Assembly: GCA_014360645.1 (NCBI GenBank)
Contig: JACIXD010000006.1
Coordinates: 1 to 64,000, forward strand
DNA: 64,000 bases
DNA from: Actinomycetota bacterium
GTDB taxonomy: Bacteria > Actinomycetota > Geothermincolia > Geothermincolales > RBG-13-55-18
Direction: 5' to 3'
The notes below the pieces were generated by a model. It saw nothing but the letters and a program-made list of their open reading frames with translations, searched no databases and had not been told where the DNA came from. Positions 8,334 to 16,614 of the stretch are shown one piece after another; position 1 is the first letter of the stretch, and every line of letters starts with the position of its first letter. A program made the translations under genes and the position numbers.

Positions 8334-9392
8334 TCAGTTGTTGCCGGCGGTCATCGAGACACGCAGCCGCTTTTCCGCCACCAAGGCCGTAAAGACCCCC
8401 TCCCAGAAGGCGGCGACTCTATCCACGCTCCTGGCGGCGGCCGCCTCCCGCGCTCTGCGTCCCATCTCACCGCGGGCACTCTCGTTCTCCACCAGGTAGG
8501 TGAGCTTGGCAAGCCAGTCGCGCGCGCCCTCGCAGAGGAAACCGTTGACCCCGTCCTTCACCAGTCGAAGGTAGGAAGGCCGCGGGCTGGCCAGCACCGG
8601 TATGCCCAGGCAGGAATATTCCAGCCCCTTGAGGTCGCTCTTGCAGCGGTTGAACTCGTTGTCCGCCAGGGGCACCAGTCCGATGTCGAAGTTGGCCAGC
8701 ATGGCGGGATATTCCCGAAAGCCCACGGGCGGCAGGAATATCTTCTGTTCCTCGGGGATGCCCTCCAGCAGCGCATAGACGTCCGCGGCTCCACCCACGG
8801 CGACCTTAACCCTCGGGTATCTCCGGCATAAGCGCTTCAGGCTTCCCACCACCAGGCGGAAATCCTCGGCGTGGGTGGGGGAGCCCGCCCAACCCACCAC
8901 CAGCGCCCCGTCCCTCTTCTCCCGCCGCACCTGCCACGCGGGATCTCCGGTGTCCACGCAGTTGGGGAGGGGGAAGGTCAGGGGGTTGAAGCGGGAATAT
9001 CTCTCCGCCAGCTCGGGCGTGGCGACCGTCACCGCGTCCGCCTCGCGCATGCATTCCTCCATGGCCGCTAGTCTCTCGCTTGCGCGGCCGCGGAAACTGG
9101 ATGAGGAGGGATTGTAGAAGGGGATGGCGTGATAGTAGTCGTCTATCTCGTAGACGCGCGCCTTCCCCGCCTCCCCCAGGGCGCGCATGCAGCGCAGGGT
9201 GGACTCGTCCTGCGAGAGCTGGAAGACGTAGAGGTCGTGTTCCAGGTCCAGGGGAAGGGAGGTGTCGCTCCAGGTCTCCAGGCGGTCCGTGAAGCGCACC
9301 CGGTGTCCCAGCCTCTCAAGGGCACGACCGGGGTAGATACAGCGATAATGCCCGGACCCCTGCAGGTTGGCATATAGATAGAGGACCTTCAT
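8334..9392 (-). CDS. GT4-like glycosyltransferase
   Basis: 352 aa. The ATG at 9392 is preferred over the GTG at 9401 because GAGGTGG lies 5 nt before it. The N-terminal half (MKVLYLYANLQGSGHYRCIYPGRAL, in segments) is a GT-B Rossmann domain and the C-terminal half has the donor-site pattern (VVGWAGSPTHAEDF, FDIGLVPLADNEFNRCKSDLK, GLEYSCLGIPVLASPRPSY). It transfers a sugar from an activated nucleotide donor; no signal peptide, so cytoplasmic. It appears intact and is the head of the minus-strand glycosylation island next to the flagellins, so it may glycosylate flagellin. Confidence 0.8.
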   Translation of the reverse strand: MKVLYLYANLQGSGHYRCIYPGRALERLGHRVRFTDRLETWSDTSLPLDLEHDLYVFQLSQDESTLRCMRALGEAGKARVYEIDDYYHAIPFYNPSSSSFRGRASERLAAMEECMREADAVTVATPELAERYSRFNPLTFPLPNCVDTGDPAWQVRREKRDGALVVGWAGSPTHAEDFRLVVGSLKRLCRRYPRVKVAVGGAADVYALLEGIPEEQKIFLPPVGFREYPAMLANFDIGLVPLADNEFNRCKSDLKGLEYSCLGIPVLASPRPSYLRLVKDGVNGFLCEGARDWLAKLTYLVENESARGEMGRRAREAAAARSVDRVAAFWEGVFTALVAEKRLRVSMTAGNN

Positions 9393-9888
9393 CCCCGCCA
9401 CCTCTACCGCTCTTCCTCGTTCCGGCTACCCGCCTTGCGAGCCGTTTATAACCCGGTTCCGCGGGGGGTCAATCAACCGGTCGGTGGTCTGGGCGGCGGC
9501 AAGGGGTTGATTGCCGATGCCCCGCGCTTCCCCTTCATCTCCATGCGGAGCCCGGCGGGGAGGCTCGATATGGCGCCGCGAGACATGCTCGCGGCTGCTC
9601 GCTCCGCCACGTCAAACCCGACATCAGATACCGGGAACGCGACGGGGCGGGCAAAGCCACCCTGTCCCGCATCCGAGTCATGCCTGCTCCGGTAAGGACT
9701 TGAGGTGCGGAGGCAGGACGGGCGGTCGTCGCGATGTGGAGAGGGCGGCTGTCGCGGCCGCCCGAGAATGCTTGCGCTTTATGCGAGACGCCCATATCCA
9801 TCTTCGGTCACCCCTCTCTCCTACGAAAGGTGGATGTGGCTCGGAGGCGCTTTTCCGATGCTCAATACGGACGACCAGCTTTTCCGGT
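9393..9888. other. Intergenic region between the glycosyltransferase and the first flagellin
   Basis: About 500 nt separating divergent genes. I see no convincing coding sequence. It must carry the promoter of the leftward glycosyltransferase gene and probably that of flagellin 1, but no clean sigma-28-type (TAAA-N15-GCCGATAA) or sigma-A site stands out. Confidence 0.5.
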
Positions 9889-11161
9889 AGGCAGGAGGCT
9901 GCCCAGGGTTCAAGGAAGGACGGTGATGCCAGGGAGACAGATACGTATGAGCACGCGCGAGGGGAACGGCCCGGCCGGGGGCCGAAAAAAGACCGGCGCA
10001 AGGCATGAGGCCGCGAGGCCGGGAGGCCGGCCGGAAGAACATCAAGGAGGATGATGAGCAATGGGTCTCAGGATCAACCAGAACATCGCCGCGTACAACG
10101 CGCACCGTAACCTGACGCAGACGGACAACGCCCTCTCCAAGTCCCTGGAGAGACTGTCCTCGGGTCTGCGCATCAACCGCGCCGCCGACGACGCCGCGGG
10201 GCTGAGCATCAGCGAGAAGCTGCGCAGCCAGGTGAAGGGCCTGCAGCAGGCGTCCCGCAACGCCCAGGACGGCATCTCCCTCATCCAGACCGCGGAGGGA
10301 GCGCTGGCGGAAACCCACTCCATCCTGCAGAGGATGAGGGAGCTGGCGGTGCAGGCGGCCAACGGCTCCCTCACCAGTTTGGACCGCCAGGCCATCCAGG
10401 AGGAGGTGGACAAACTCATCGAAGAGGTGTCGCGCATCGCCAATTCCACTTCCTACAACAACCAGGTCCTCCTGTCGGGAACTCTCGGGTCCTCCATCAC
10501 CGTCAACGGAGCCTCGCTGGTGCCCGCCTCGGGTATCGCTAAAATCGAGTCGGTGGGGGCCACCCCGGGTTCATACACCCTCTCCTACGCCAGCGGCAGC
10601 AACACCCTGACCCTCACCCGCGGCGCGATAACCGAGAACGCGGTCATCACCCCGCCCACGGGATTCGACACCGCGGTGGTGACCTTCGCCTCCCTGGGCA
10701 TCAAGGTCACCGTGAACTCAGCCATCGACAACCAGGACATCGCCAGCGGCTCGGGCGGCTTCACCGTGAACTCCAGCTCCATGTCCCTGCACATCGGGGC
10801 CAACAAGGACCAGACCATAAGCGTGAGCATCGGGGACATGACTGCGTCGGGGCTGGGCATCAACAGCGTGAACGTGAGTACCGCCTCCGGCGCGGAGGAG
10901 GCCATCGAGGTTCTGGACACGGCCATCACCACCGTGTCCACGCAGAGGTCCTCGCTCGGCGCGATCCAGAACCGCCTGGAGCACACCATCGCCAACCTGG
11001 GGGTGGCCCAGGAGAACCTCGCCGCATCCGAGTCGCGCATCCGCGACGTGGACATGGCGGCGGAGATGGTCTCCTTCACCCGCAACCAGATCATGATCCA
11101 GGCGGGCACGGCCATGCTCGCCCAGGCCAACGCGGTGCCCCAGACGGTGCTGCAGCTGCTG
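9889..11161 (+). repeat. Long direct repeat, copy 1 (flagellin leader plus gene)
   Basis: The 1,273 bp from 9889 to 11161 recur at 11572-12844 (offset 1,683 bp). I find no difference by eye, in coding, leader or synonymous positions. It starts 172 nt before the flagellin ATG and ends inside the penultimate-to-last codons, so both genes share the leader and differ only in the last residue and terminator. Confidence 0.92.
9926..10054 (+). CDS. Possible leader peptide in the flagellin 5' region (copy 1)
   Basis: A 42-codon frame starts at ATG 9926 with AAGGAAGGA 6 nt upstream and ends at TGA 10052-10054, immediately beside the flagellin ribosome site (AAGGAGG at 10044-10050) and 6 nt before the flagellin ATG. 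The product would be very basic and Gly/Arg-rich (MPGRQIRMSTREGNGPAGG at its start). Because its ribosome site is also a GGA-type CsrA site candidate, it could couple to flagellin translation. It may equally be chance; coding evidence is weak. Confidence 0.25.
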   Translation: MPGRQIRMSTREGNGPAGGRKKTGARHEAARPGGRPEEHQGG

Positions 11162-11167
11162 CGCTAG
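10061..11167 (+). CDS. Flagellin, copy 1
   Basis: 368 aa. Residues 1-140 carry the flagellin N-terminal D0/D1 region (MGLRINQNIAAYNAHRNL, LSSGLRINRAADDAAGLSIS, SLIQTAEGALAETHSILQRM). A ~130-residue Ser/Thr/Gly-rich variable domain follows, then the C-terminal D1/D0 helices (NRLEHTIANLGVAQENLAA, DVDMAAEMVSFTRNQIM, QANAVPQTVLQLLR). It polymerises into the filament after export. AAGGAGG lies 10 nt before the ATG. Its protein differs from copy 2 only in the last residue (Arg here). A strong hairpin at 11433-11467 lies after the next small gene. Confidence 0.97.
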   Translation: MGLRINQNIAAYNAHRNLTQTDNALSKSLERLSSGLRINRAADDAAGLSISEKLRSQVKGLQQASRNAQDGISLIQTAEGALAETHSILQRMRELAVQAANGSLTSLDRQAIQEEVDKLIEEVSRIANSTSYNNQVLLSGTLGSSITVNGASLVPASGIAKIESVGATPGSYTLSYASGSNTLTLTRGAITENAVITPPTGFDTAVVTFASLGIKVTVNSAIDNQDIASGSGGFTVNSSSMSLHIGANKDQTISVSIGDMTASGLGINSVNVSTASGAEEAIEVLDTAITTVSTQRSSLGAIQNRLEHTIANLGVAQENLAASESRIRDVDMAAEMVSFTRNQIMIQAGTAMLAQANAVPQTVLQLLR

Positions 11168-11267
11168 ACGGGTAAACGCCCTGTCGGCGGCGATGGCGGA
11201 CTCAGGGAAAAACCTGACGGCCCGGTGGAACCAGGAAGGACGTGAACATCGCCAAGGAGGGAAAAAG

Positions 11268-11426
11268 ATGCAACTCGACGAGAGGCAGATCGGATTGCTT
11301 GAGAACGCGGTATTCCTATGGCTGACCATACTGCCCCCTGTCTCCACCGAGGTCCAGAGGGAACTCGGAGAGCTGCTCAAGAGCCTGGGCAGGATGCACG
11401 TGTCGGCCTCCTGCTCCCTGGATTGA
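11268..11426 (+). CDS. Small protein of unknown function between the flagellin copies
   Basis: 52 aa, too short for most gene callers. The ATG at 11268 has AAGGAGG (11254-11260) 7 nt upstream. The sequence (MQLDERQIGLLENAVFLWLT, ILPPVSTEVQRELGELLKS, ending in two Cys/Ser) is amphipathic and shows no family I recognise. The open frame extends back to 11193 but lacks a better site. It lies between flagellin 1 and a strong terminator-like hairpin and may be co-transcribed with the flagellin. FliT/FlaG-like accessory roles are possible, but that is only position. Confidence 0.55.
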   Translation: MQLDERQIGLLENAVFLWLTILPPVSTEVQRELGELLKSLGRMHVSASCSLD

Positions 11427-11432
11427 CGGAAG

Positions 11433-11467
11433 GAGCGCCCGCGCGCCGGGGAGGGGCGCGGGCGCTC
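11433..11467 (+). terminator. Strong GC hairpin after flagellin-1 unit
   Basis: A perfect 12-bp stem (GAGCGCCCGCGC at 11433-11444 with 11456-11467) and an 11-nt loop lie 6 nt after the small gene. There is no clear T-run, so it may be a Rho-assisted or GC-type terminator or an mRNA-stabilising end. Confidence 0.7.
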
Positions 11468-11571
11468 ATCATTCCCTCTCTGCCAGGCGCTCCGTCAATC
11501 GACCATCTGACGGGGTGATGGTGACCATGCGGTTGATGGAGAGCGGCGGACGCGGCGCCAGAATCGCCTTA

Positions 11572-12844
11572 AGGCAGGAGGCTGCCCAGGGTTCAAGGAA
11601 GGACGGTGATGCCAGGGAGACAGATACGTATGAGCACGCGCGAGGGGAACGGCCCGGCCGGGGGCCGAAAAAAGACCGGCGCAAGGCATGAGGCCGCGAG
11701 GCCGGGAGGCCGGCCGGAAGAACATCAAGGAGGATGATGAGCAATGGGTCTCAGGATCAACCAGAACATCGCCGCGTACAACGCGCACCGTAACCTGACG
11801 CAGACGGACAACGCCCTCTCCAAGTCCCTGGAGAGACTGTCCTCGGGTCTGCGCATCAACCGCGCCGCCGACGACGCCGCGGGGCTGAGCATCAGCGAGA
11901 AGCTGCGCAGCCAGGTGAAGGGCCTGCAGCAGGCGTCCCGCAACGCCCAGGACGGCATCTCCCTCATCCAGACCGCGGAGGGAGCGCTGGCGGAAACCCA
12001 CTCCATCCTGCAGAGGATGAGGGAGCTGGCGGTGCAGGCGGCCAACGGCTCCCTCACCAGTTTGGACCGCCAGGCCATCCAGGAGGAGGTGGACAAACTC
12101 ATCGAAGAGGTGTCGCGCATCGCCAATTCCACTTCCTACAACAACCAGGTCCTCCTGTCGGGAACTCTCGGGTCCTCCATCACCGTCAACGGAGCCTCGC
12201 TGGTGCCCGCCTCGGGTATCGCTAAAATCGAGTCGGTGGGGGCCACCCCGGGTTCATACACCCTCTCCTACGCCAGCGGCAGCAACACCCTGACCCTCAC
12301 CCGCGGCGCGATAACCGAGAACGCGGTCATCACCCCGCCCACGGGATTCGACACCGCGGTGGTGACCTTCGCCTCCCTGGGCATCAAGGTCACCGTGAAC
12401 TCAGCCATCGACAACCAGGACATCGCCAGCGGCTCGGGCGGCTTCACCGTGAACTCCAGCTCCATGTCCCTGCACATCGGGGCCAACAAGGACCAGACCA
12501 TAAGCGTGAGCATCGGGGACATGACTGCGTCGGGGCTGGGCATCAACAGCGTGAACGTGAGTACCGCCTCCGGCGCGGAGGAGGCCATCGAGGTTCTGGA
12601 CACGGCCATCACCACCGTGTCCACGCAGAGGTCCTCGCTCGGCGCGATCCAGAACCGCCTGGAGCACACCATCGCCAACCTGGGGGTGGCCCAGGAGAAC
12701 CTCGCCGCATCCGAGTCGCGCATCCGCGACGTGGACATGGCGGCGGAGATGGTCTCCTTCACCCGCAACCAGATCATGATCCAGGCGGGCACGGCCATGC
12801 TCGCCCAGGCCAACGCGGTGCCCCAGACGGTGCTGCAGCTGCTG
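11572..12844 (+). repeat. Long direct repeat, copy 2 (flagellin leader plus gene)
   Basis: Second copy of the 1,273-bp block at 9889-11161, starting at AGGCAGGAG. The unique sequence between the two copies is 410 bp and contains the 52-aa gene and its hairpin. Confidence 0.92.
11609..11737 (+). CDS. Possible leader peptide in the flagellin 5' region (copy 2)
   Basis: Same 42-codon frame as at 9926-10054, carried along in the duplicated block with the same upstream AAGGAAGGA and the same overlap with the flagellin ribosome site. Its conservation here is a result of recent duplication and is not independent evidence of coding. Confidence 0.22.
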   Translation: MPGRQIRMSTREGNGPAGGRKKTGARHEAARPGGRPEEHQGG

Positions 12845-12850
12845 TCATAG
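11744..12850 (+). CDS. Flagellin, copy 2
   Basis: 368 aa, identical to copy 1 except the last residue (Ser instead of Arg). It has the same leader, the same AAGGAGG spacing and the same D0/D1 ends and variable centre. The transcript is followed by its own hairpin (12867-12894) and then flaG-fliD-fliS, so this copy heads the filament-cap unit, while copy 1 ends in its own terminator. Two equal subunits give gene dosage; the lack of divergence suggests very recent duplication or ongoing conversion. Confidence 0.97.
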   Translation: MGLRINQNIAAYNAHRNLTQTDNALSKSLERLSSGLRINRAADDAAGLSISEKLRSQVKGLQQASRNAQDGISLIQTAEGALAETHSILQRMRELAVQAANGSLTSLDRQAIQEEVDKLIEEVSRIANSTSYNNQVLLSGTLGSSITVNGASLVPASGIAKIESVGATPGSYTLSYASGSNTLTLTRGAITENAVITPPTGFDTAVVTFASLGIKVTVNSAIDNQDIASGSGGFTVNSSSMSLHIGANKDQTISVSIGDMTASGLGINSVNVSTASGAEEAIEVLDTAITTVSTQRSSLGAIQNRLEHTIANLGVAQENLAASESRIRDVDMAAEMVSFTRNQIMIQAGTAMLAQANAVPQTVLQLLS

Positions 12851-12866
12851 AGAGGATGAGGCGATC

Positions 12867-12894
12867 CGGAGGGAGGGCGAGCGCCCTCCCTCCG
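12867..12894 (+). terminator. Hairpin after flagellin 2
   Basis: A perfect 12-bp stem (CGGAGGGAGGGC at 12867-12878 with 12883-12894), 4-nt loop, followed by an A-rich run rather than T. It probably ends or reduces transcription from flagellin 2 before flaG. Confidence 0.7.
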
Positions 12895-12941
12895 AAGAAA
12901 AGCACGGGTCCCGGGCATGAGGTGCGGGACCGTTGGTGGTG

Positions 12942-13319
12942 ATGGACATGGATGTCAGCAGGCTGGGGGCGACCTACGGCTCGCAGTTCGCCGAGCCGCA
13001 CCAGGTCACCAGGAAGGAGAGAGAGGCAAAAGAGGCCCAGGCCGCAGCGCCCCCTCCGGGTCCGCGCGGGCCCCGGGAGGAGGGGGACGAGGAGCCGAGG
13101 CCCATGCTGAGCCTCCTCAGCCGGGTGATGGAGAGAAGGGGCCATAAGGTGAAGCTCTCGGTGCACGAGGCCACCAACCGGGTGATGATCAGGATCACGG
13201 ACTCGGAGACGGGAGAGGTGATCAACGAGATACCGCGGGAGAGCTACCTGGACATGGTGGCGAGCTTTCTCTCCAACCTGGACCGGGTGCACGGCATGAA
13301 CCTGGACGAGATATGCTGA
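12942..13319 (+). CDS. flaG: FlaG family protein
   Basis: 125 aa from ATG 12942 (GTG 12933 is an alternative; neither has a strong site). The C-terminal half has the FlaG pattern: LSVHEATNRVMIRITDSETG, EVINEIPRESYLDMVASFL. The N-terminal half is Pro/Glu-rich and disordered. FlaG affects filament length in several bacteria; mechanism is not settled. It lies in the usual flagellin-flaG-fliD-fliS order. Confidence 0.9.
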   Translation: MDMDVSRLGATYGSQFAEPHQVTRKEREAKEAQAAAPPPGPRGPREEGDEEPRPMLSLLSRVMERRGHKVKLSVHEATNRVMIRITDSETGEVINEIPRESYLDMVASFLSNLDRVHGMNLDEIC

Positions 13320-13394
13320 GCCGCGTCCATGGGGAGCGATCGAGAGAAAAACGACATATGCGAGGACTGTAGAAGAGGCAAGGAGAGGGGAGAC

Positions 13395-16181
13395 ATGTGT
13401 GCCTACCTGAGCTCGCTGCGAGGGGTATCCGGCCTCGCCAGCGGGGTGGACTGGCGGCAGATCATCGATTCCCTCATGGCCGTGGAGCGCAGGCCCATCG
13501 TCGCTCTGCAGCAGAGGGAGGCTTCCGTCAACGCGCGCCTCGTGGCGGTGCGCGAGGTGAACTCGCTGGCCGCCTCCTTGAAGAGCAAGGCCTTCGCCCT
13601 CTCCCTGCGGGCCAACCTGATGGCGCGGTCAGTGGAGGTGAGCGGGAACGCGGTGAGCGCTACGGCCGCGCCCGACGCCGCCGCCGGCACCCACAAGGTG
13701 ACCGTGTTCCGGCTGGCCACGTCCACCAGGGCGGCCTCCACTTCCGGCATAGGGTCGGCGGTGGACGCCTCCGCCGCGCTGGCGGAATCCGGGATGTCCG
13801 TCGTCCCCACCACGGGCTATTTCACCATCAACGGCACCAGGGTCTTCATAGACTCCTCGACCACCCTGGACAGCGGGGAGAACTCCGTGACCGCTCTCAT
13901 CAACGGCGCGGGCCTGGGGATAGTCGCCTCCATGGCGCGGGACGGAAGCGGACGCTTCAACCTGCTCAAGCTCTACCGGGCCGAGGGCTCCATAGCGCTG
14001 GGCAGCGGCAGCGACACCAGCAACTTCCTCCAGGCGGCGCGCCTCTACGGCTCCGATCCCCTCTCCACCTGGACCAGCGGAGTAGCGGAGGGCGGCATGG
14101 AGGGGACGGTGGCGGGAGACGTGTCCTCGGACGCCAGGGTGACCTTCACCTACGGCGGCAAAACATATACCACGCAGGCCGGGGCGCTCTCCGCCACCGG
14201 CGGAACGACCGCCCTGTCCGACCTCGCCGCGTCGCTGCAGGCCGCCCTCAACGCCGAGCTGCAGGGGGTGGGGTCGGTGACGGTGAGCGTCGAAGACCCC
14301 ACCGGAGCCGGCAACGGCAGGCTGGTGATCACCGACGACCTCGCGGGCGGCAGCATCGGTGTTGTCTCGCTGGACGGGAGCGCGACCGAGGGGCTGCAGC
14401 CCCTGCTTGCCTCCGGGGGAGCCACGTCGGGAGAGACGGTGGTGAGCGCCTATGGCCTGGGGGCGGCCTCGCCGGGCGAATATCTCTATGACGCCCGGCT
14501 GGCGGCGGTCCTCAAAGACTCCTGGCTCTCCGGCTACGTGGAGAGCTCCGGCACGGCCGGGAAGATCGCTTTCGACCTTGAGGGCACCGAGACCGTATCC
14601 TTCACGTACCACGGCGTCGCGTATGAGACCGGCGCCCTAGCCGCGGCCACCGCGGGCGTCACCGACCTCGCGGCGGTGGCGGCCGACCTGGAGGCCAAGC
14701 TGAGCGCCGCCCTGGGGACGGCGGGGGCGGTCTCGGTAAAGGTTTACGACCCCGACGGGACCGGCAACGCTCGTCTGGTGGTGACCGACGAGAGCCCCCC
14801 GGGCGGGAGCGAGGTCTCCTTCTCCTTCGCATCCGCGCCCGCGGGCCTCGCCCTGTTGAGCGGCGAGGGGGCGGAGGCCAGGGGCTTGGTGCTGGTCAAC
14901 GGCAGGGCGGTGACCTACGACAAGTACCGCGATTCCCTAAACGCCTTCCTCGGCCGCCTCAACGCCGCGGGGGCGGGGGTGAGGGCGTCCTACGACGCGG
15001 TGGCGGACGGCGTCTCCCTCACGGCCCTCCAGACCGGACCGGCATCCATCGTCCTCGAGGACGTGGGAGGCAACCTCCTGGAGGCCCTGAACCTTCTGGG
15101 CAAGGCGGCGCAGTCCCCGGGAGCCAACGCCCGTTTCTCCGTCAACACCGTGAACGGTGGGCAGGTGATGACCTCCGCCTCCAACACCTTGAGCGGGCTC
15201 ATCCCCGGCGTCACCATGCAGCTGCTGCAGGTGAGCGATACCGATGCCGGCGGCGCCTACGTCCCCACCTCCCTGACCGTGGCCCAAGACACGAAAAAGA
15301 CCCTCGACGCGGTAAAGGAGTTCGTCTCCGCCTACAACGATCTGGTATCCAAGCTGTCCGCTTACACCAAGTACGATGTCAAGACCAATACGGCGGGAGT
15401 GCTCAACGGCGTATCCCAGGCCCGGGACCTGCTGCGGCGCCTCAAGGGCATGGTGGGATACGCGGCCCAGGGGATGGACGGCTACCCCATGACCCTGCGA
15501 GAGATCGGCATCGGAGTGGGGGGCGCGAGCACGGCGGACCTGGCGGCCGGTGAACTGAGGCTGGACGAGAGCGTTTTCACCGCCGCCCTGCGGGATGACC
15601 CGGAGCGTGTTTACCGGATCATCGCCGGATACACGGGAGACGTCTCCCTGCAGGCGGGAGGGAACGGGAGCATCGCCTCTGCTTCGGGGCGTCCCACCGG
15701 GCAGGCGGGCGCGGGGACCTACCGCGTGGCGAGCGACGGGGAAGGCAACCTGGAGGTCTATTTCACCCCCACCGCCGGAGCGGAGCAGTACATGGGCTCC
15801 GGGACCATACGGGCCGGAGGGAGCAACTCCACCCTCATTCCAGGGGTCACCCTCTATGCCAAGTCCACCCTCGCCGCGGGCACGGATTATCTCGTCAAGC
15901 AGGAGAGCCAGACCGGCGTGCTCAAGGCCCTGGAGATCTACCTCGGTGAGGTGACCGCCTCCGGAGGCATCCTGTCCAGCGCGGAGAAGCGCATGGAGGG
16001 CCAGGTCGAGGACCTTAAGGAGCAGGTGGAAAAGTTGCAGGAGCGCCTGGGATCCTACGAGGCAAGGCTCGTGCGCCAGTACACGGCCATGGAGACGCTG
16101 CTCTCGCAGATGATGTCCCAGAGCCAGTGGCTGAGCAACCAGGTGAGCATCCTCAACCGCAACTGGTCGGGAGCGAGGTAA
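13395..16181 (+). CDS. fliD: FliD filament cap protein, enlarged
   Basis: 928 aa from ATG 13395 (AGGAGAG at 13381-13387), about twice the usual 450-500. FliD pentamers cap the filament and fold incoming flagellin. The N-terminal region (SSLRGVSGLASGVDWRQIIDSLM) and C-terminal coiled coil (QVEDLKEQVEKLQERLGSYEA, QYTAMETLLSQMMSQSQWLSNQ) are canonical. The excess lies in the centre and includes two related segments at residues ~249-325 and ~401-475 (VTFTYGGKTYTT / VSFTYHGVAYET, later VEDPTGAGNGRLVITD / VYDPDGTGNARLVVTD), an internal domain duplication. These are probably surface-exposed head domains. Confidence 0.95.
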   Translation: MCAYLSSLRGVSGLASGVDWRQIIDSLMAVERRPIVALQQREASVNARLVAVREVNSLAASLKSKAFALSLRANLMARSVEVSGNAVSATAAPDAAAGTHKVTVFRLATSTRAASTSGIGSAVDASAALAESGMSVVPTTGYFTINGTRVFIDSSTTLDSGENSVTALINGAGLGIVASMARDGSGRFNLLKLYRAEGSIALGSGSDTSNFLQAARLYGSDPLSTWTSGVAEGGMEGTVAGDVSSDARVTFTYGGKTYTTQAGALSATGGTTALSDLAASLQAALNAELQGVGSVTVSVEDPTGAGNGRLVITDDLAGGSIGVVSLDGSATEGLQPLLASGGATSGETVVSAYGLGAASPGEYLYDARLAAVLKDSWLSGYVESSGTAGKIAFDLEGTETVSFTYHGVAYETGALAAATAGVTDLAAVAADLEAKLSAALGTAGAVSVKVYDPDGTGNARLVVTDESPPGGSEVSFSFASAPAGLALLSGEGAEARGLVLVNGRAVTYDKYRDSLNAFLGRLNAAGAGVRASYDAVADGVSLTALQTGPASIVLEDVGGNLLEALNLLGKAAQSPGANARFSVNTVNGGQVMTSASNTLSGLIPGVTMQLLQVSDTDAGGAYVPTSLTVAQDTKKTLDAVKEFVSAYNDLVSKLSAYTKYDVKTNTAGVLNGVSQARDLLRRLKGMVGYAAQGMDGYPMTLREIGIGVGGASTADLAAGELRLDESVFTAALRDDPERVYRIIAGYTGDVSLQAGGNGSIASASGRPTGQAGAGTYRVASDGEGNLEVYFTPTAGAEQYMGSGTIRAGGSNSTLIPGVTLYAKSTLAAGTDYLVKQESQTGVLKALEIYLGEVTASGGILSSAEKRMEGQVEDLKEQVEKLQERLGSYEARLVRQYTAMETLLSQMMSQSQWLSNQVSILNRNWSGAR

Positions 16182-16191
16182 GGAGCCGGGC

Positions 16192-16614
16192 ATGGTGAGA
16201 TATAAGGTCGACCAGGCATACAGGCGCAACAGCGTGGCCACCGCCACCCCCCTGGGGCTCATCGTCATGCTCTACGACGGGCTGGCCGTGAACCTGGCCC
16301 GGGCGGAGAGGTCGCTGGCGGTGGCCTCGGGAGCGGAGAGCGCGCGCTTCCTCAAGAAGGCCCAGGACATCATCTGCGAGCTCATGGGCTCCCTGGATTT
16401 CGAGAAGGGCGGGGAGATCGCGCGCAACCTCTTCCGCGTGTACGAATACATGAACTACCGCCTCATCCAGGCCAACCTCAGGCGCGACCCCGCCGTGGTG
16501 GCGGAGGTGAGGGGGCTGGTCCTGCAGCTCAAGGAGGCCTGGGAGGAGGCGGAACGCAAGTTGGGAAGGACGCGCGGCGGAGAAGGCGACCTGGCGCTGG
16601 GAGGAAAGGCATGA
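16192..16614 (+). CDS. fliS: FliS flagellin export chaperone
   Basis: 140 aa. MVRYKVDQAYRRNSVATATP then LIVMLYDGLAVNLARAERSL is the FliS signature; the rest is a four-helix bundle. FliS holds the flagellin C-terminus unfolded in the cytosol until export and also takes part in the FliW-CsrA feedback. It starts 10 nt after fliD and its stop overlaps the next start (ATGA). Confidence 0.96.
   Translation: MVRYKVDQAYRRNSVATATPLGLIVMLYDGLAVNLARAERSLAVASGAESARFLKKAQDIICELMGSLDFEKGGEIARNLFRVYEYMNYRLIQANLRRDPAVVAEVRGLVLQLKEAWEEAERKLGRTRGGEGDLALGGKA

Noticed and set aside
9889-10060. c-di-GMP riboswitch in the flagellin leader
   Set aside because: The conserved GEMM core (GCAAAGCC and GGTAGCGGGG-type parts) is not found; only GGA sites and GC hairpins are present.
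10061-12850. Flagellin copies as a phase-variation invertible system
   Set aside because: Both copies are in direct orientation and no invertase gene or inverted repeats are nearby; deletion or conversion is possible, inversion is not.
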